From Bacteriovoracaceae bacterium (GTDB lineage: Bacteria > Bdellovibrionota > UBA1018), in contig CANMSW010000024.1 in assembly GCA_947500275.1 (NCBI GenBank), positions 1 through 14,928 of the forward strand: DNA of 14,928 nt, given 5' to 3'. Position 1 is the stretch's first letter; every line of letters starts with the position of its first letter. Shown piece after piece: positions 14,237 through 14,928 of this stretch. A model generated the notes under the pieces. The model was not told where the DNA came from. It was given only the letters and a program-made list of their open reading frames with translations, and did not search any database. The position numbers were made by a program, and so were the translations under genes.

Positions 14237-14743
14237 TCAATTCACTTCAAGAACTTCAATTTCGATGGAGCCTCGCTGCGACTCAAGCTCGGTCAACTCG
14301 CCAGCCTTTCGCCCAATCAACGCTTCGCCTAAGGGAGATCTCACGGTCACGACCTGCACTCGTGCCCCACCTTGTTCAATGGTCAACCCGGCAGCACCCG
14401 CACCGACGATGAAGTACCAGCCCGGTTTATCGTCGAGTGTGGCTCGCACTAACGCTCCAACAGCCGCCGACTCGCCCGGGAGGAAGTCACGAATCGAGAG
14501 CTCACGATAGACAATCAGGAGCTTTTTTAGATCCGCGCCACGGGACGCTTGCGCGCCGGCAAGGTACCCCGCTTCGATGCTGCGGGTATCGTGGGAATCC
14601 TCTGAGCGGCTCTCCTCATGAGTCGCCGCTTCATGGGCGGCTTGAGCGGAGCGCTCGATCGCGTCCAACTCGTTTGATATCGTCTCAACAATGCGTTTAA
14701 CGACTTCAAATTTATTGGGTTTACTCTGCGATTGAGCGCTCAC
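14237..14743 (-). CDS. GreA/GreB-family transcription factor-like protein
   Basis: A 168-residue protein of the Gre family layout. An N-terminal helical hairpin (about 10-90) carries the segment ATHEESRSEDSHDTRSIEAGYLAGAQ. A C-terminal Gre domain (about 90-165) holds the conserved VRSPLGEALIGRKAGE. Gre factors enter the RNA polymerase secondary channel and stimulate cleavage of backtracked RNA. The acidic tip (EESRSED) could do this, but this subfamily differs from true GreA at the tip and its activity is not known to me. I recall members being mislabelled as 3-oxoacyl-ACP synthase in databases; nothing here supports that. GTG 14743 is preceded by GAGGTGAGG, a strong ribosome binding site. 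It begins 8 nt after the stop of the S1-domain gene, so they form an operon. Confidence 0.82.
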   Translation of the reverse strand: MSAQSQSKPNKFEVVKRIVETISNELDAIERSAQAAHEAATHEESRSEDSHDTRSIEAGYLAGAQASRGADLKKLLIVYRELSIRDFLPGESAAVGALVRATLDDKPGWYFIVGAGAAGLTIEQGGARVQVVTVRSPLGEALIGRKAGELTELESQRGSIEIEVLEVN

Positions 14744-14751
14744 GCCTCACC

Positions 14752-14928
14752 TCACTTCGTCTTTTTCTTACCGGCTTCCAAGGCCGCTTTAAGCTTGTCA
14801 CCCAACAATCCAAAACCCCCTGAAGCTTGCGATCCTGCTTCTTTTGCGAAATCTCGCCAATCTTCAGAGCCTTCAGCTTGAGGAGGCCCAAGAGTCACGC
14901 GGCGTTCACTCCGCTTAATCTCAAGGAC
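14752..14928 (-). CDS. C-terminal end of an S1-domain (ribosomal protein S1-like) protein, partial
   Basis: Only the last 58 residues are visible; the start lies beyond the window. They read as the final strand of an S1 RNA-binding domain (VLEIKRSERRVTLGPP), a short linker with EDWRDFAK, and a tail GGFGLLGDKLKAALEAGKKK. This ending is common in S1-domain proteins and some short ribosomal protein S1 forms of this bacterial group. Whether it is the full ribosomal S1 or a one- or two-domain S1 protein cannot be told here. It is the most upstream gene seen in the run that continues into the Gre-like gene. Confidence 0.75.
   Translation of the reverse strand, partial: VLEIKRSERRVTLGPPQAEGSEDWRDFAKEAGSQASGGFGLLGDKLKAALEAGKKKTK

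Overview
The window looks like core chromosome of a Gram-negative bacterium from the former deltaproteobacterial assemblage, most likely Bdellovibrionota or a relative. Three things point there. The elongation factor G is of the mitochondrial EFG1-like (spd) type. The succinate dehydrogenase is the three-subunit B type in the order sdhC-sdhA-sdhB, with a five-helix cytochrome b. A subtilisin-family lipoprotein and an MltA-like 3D-domain protein suggest an outer envelope. This placement is inference from protein resemblance only. I see no CRISPR array, transposase, integrase, phage gene, rRNA or tRNA.

Layout, left to right. (1) Positions 1-1889 (-) hold most of a stand-alone fusA, with a leader of about 105 nt that can form hairpins. 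(2) Divergent from it, 2211-3271 (+) carries orn and a dCMP-deaminase-like gene, 11 nt apart. (3) 4514-3268 (-) carries a small secreted cysteine-rich protein and xthA; xthA meets the deaminase gene tail to tail, the two stop codons sharing one CTAG. (4) 4736-6151 (+) carries a TerC-family membrane protein and a thioredoxin-like protein, separated by a 99-nt gap that can fold into a three-way junction just before the second gene's ribosome binding site. (5) 9170-6303 (-) is a cluster of a subtilisin-like lipoprotein, a 3D-domain periplasmic protein and a GNAT acetyltransferase. (6) After a 452-nt divergent gap, 9623-13093 (+) is sdhCAB, closed by a 23-bp perfect inverted repeat. (7) 14928-13184 (-) is a run that begins outside the window: the end of an S1-domain protein, a GreA/GreB-like factor, a membrane protein of unknown function and a small S4-like protein.

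Most genes are housekeeping: translation (fusA, S1 protein), RNA turnover and transcription (orn, Gre-like), nucleotide and DNA repair metabolism (dCMP deaminase, xthA), respiration (sdhCAB) and envelope maintenance (S8 lipoprotein, 3D protein). SdhC anchors SdhA and SdhB to the inner membrane and passes succinate electrons to quinone. Orn clears the dinucleotides left by RNA decay, and the deaminase would make dUMP for thymidylate synthesis.

I find no convincing new multi-gene system. The best candidates for something undescribed are non-coding: the three-way junction upstream of the thioredoxin-like gene (5484-5555) and the hairpin series in the fusA leader (1904-1986). All RNA structures here were found by eye, without energy calculation or covariation.
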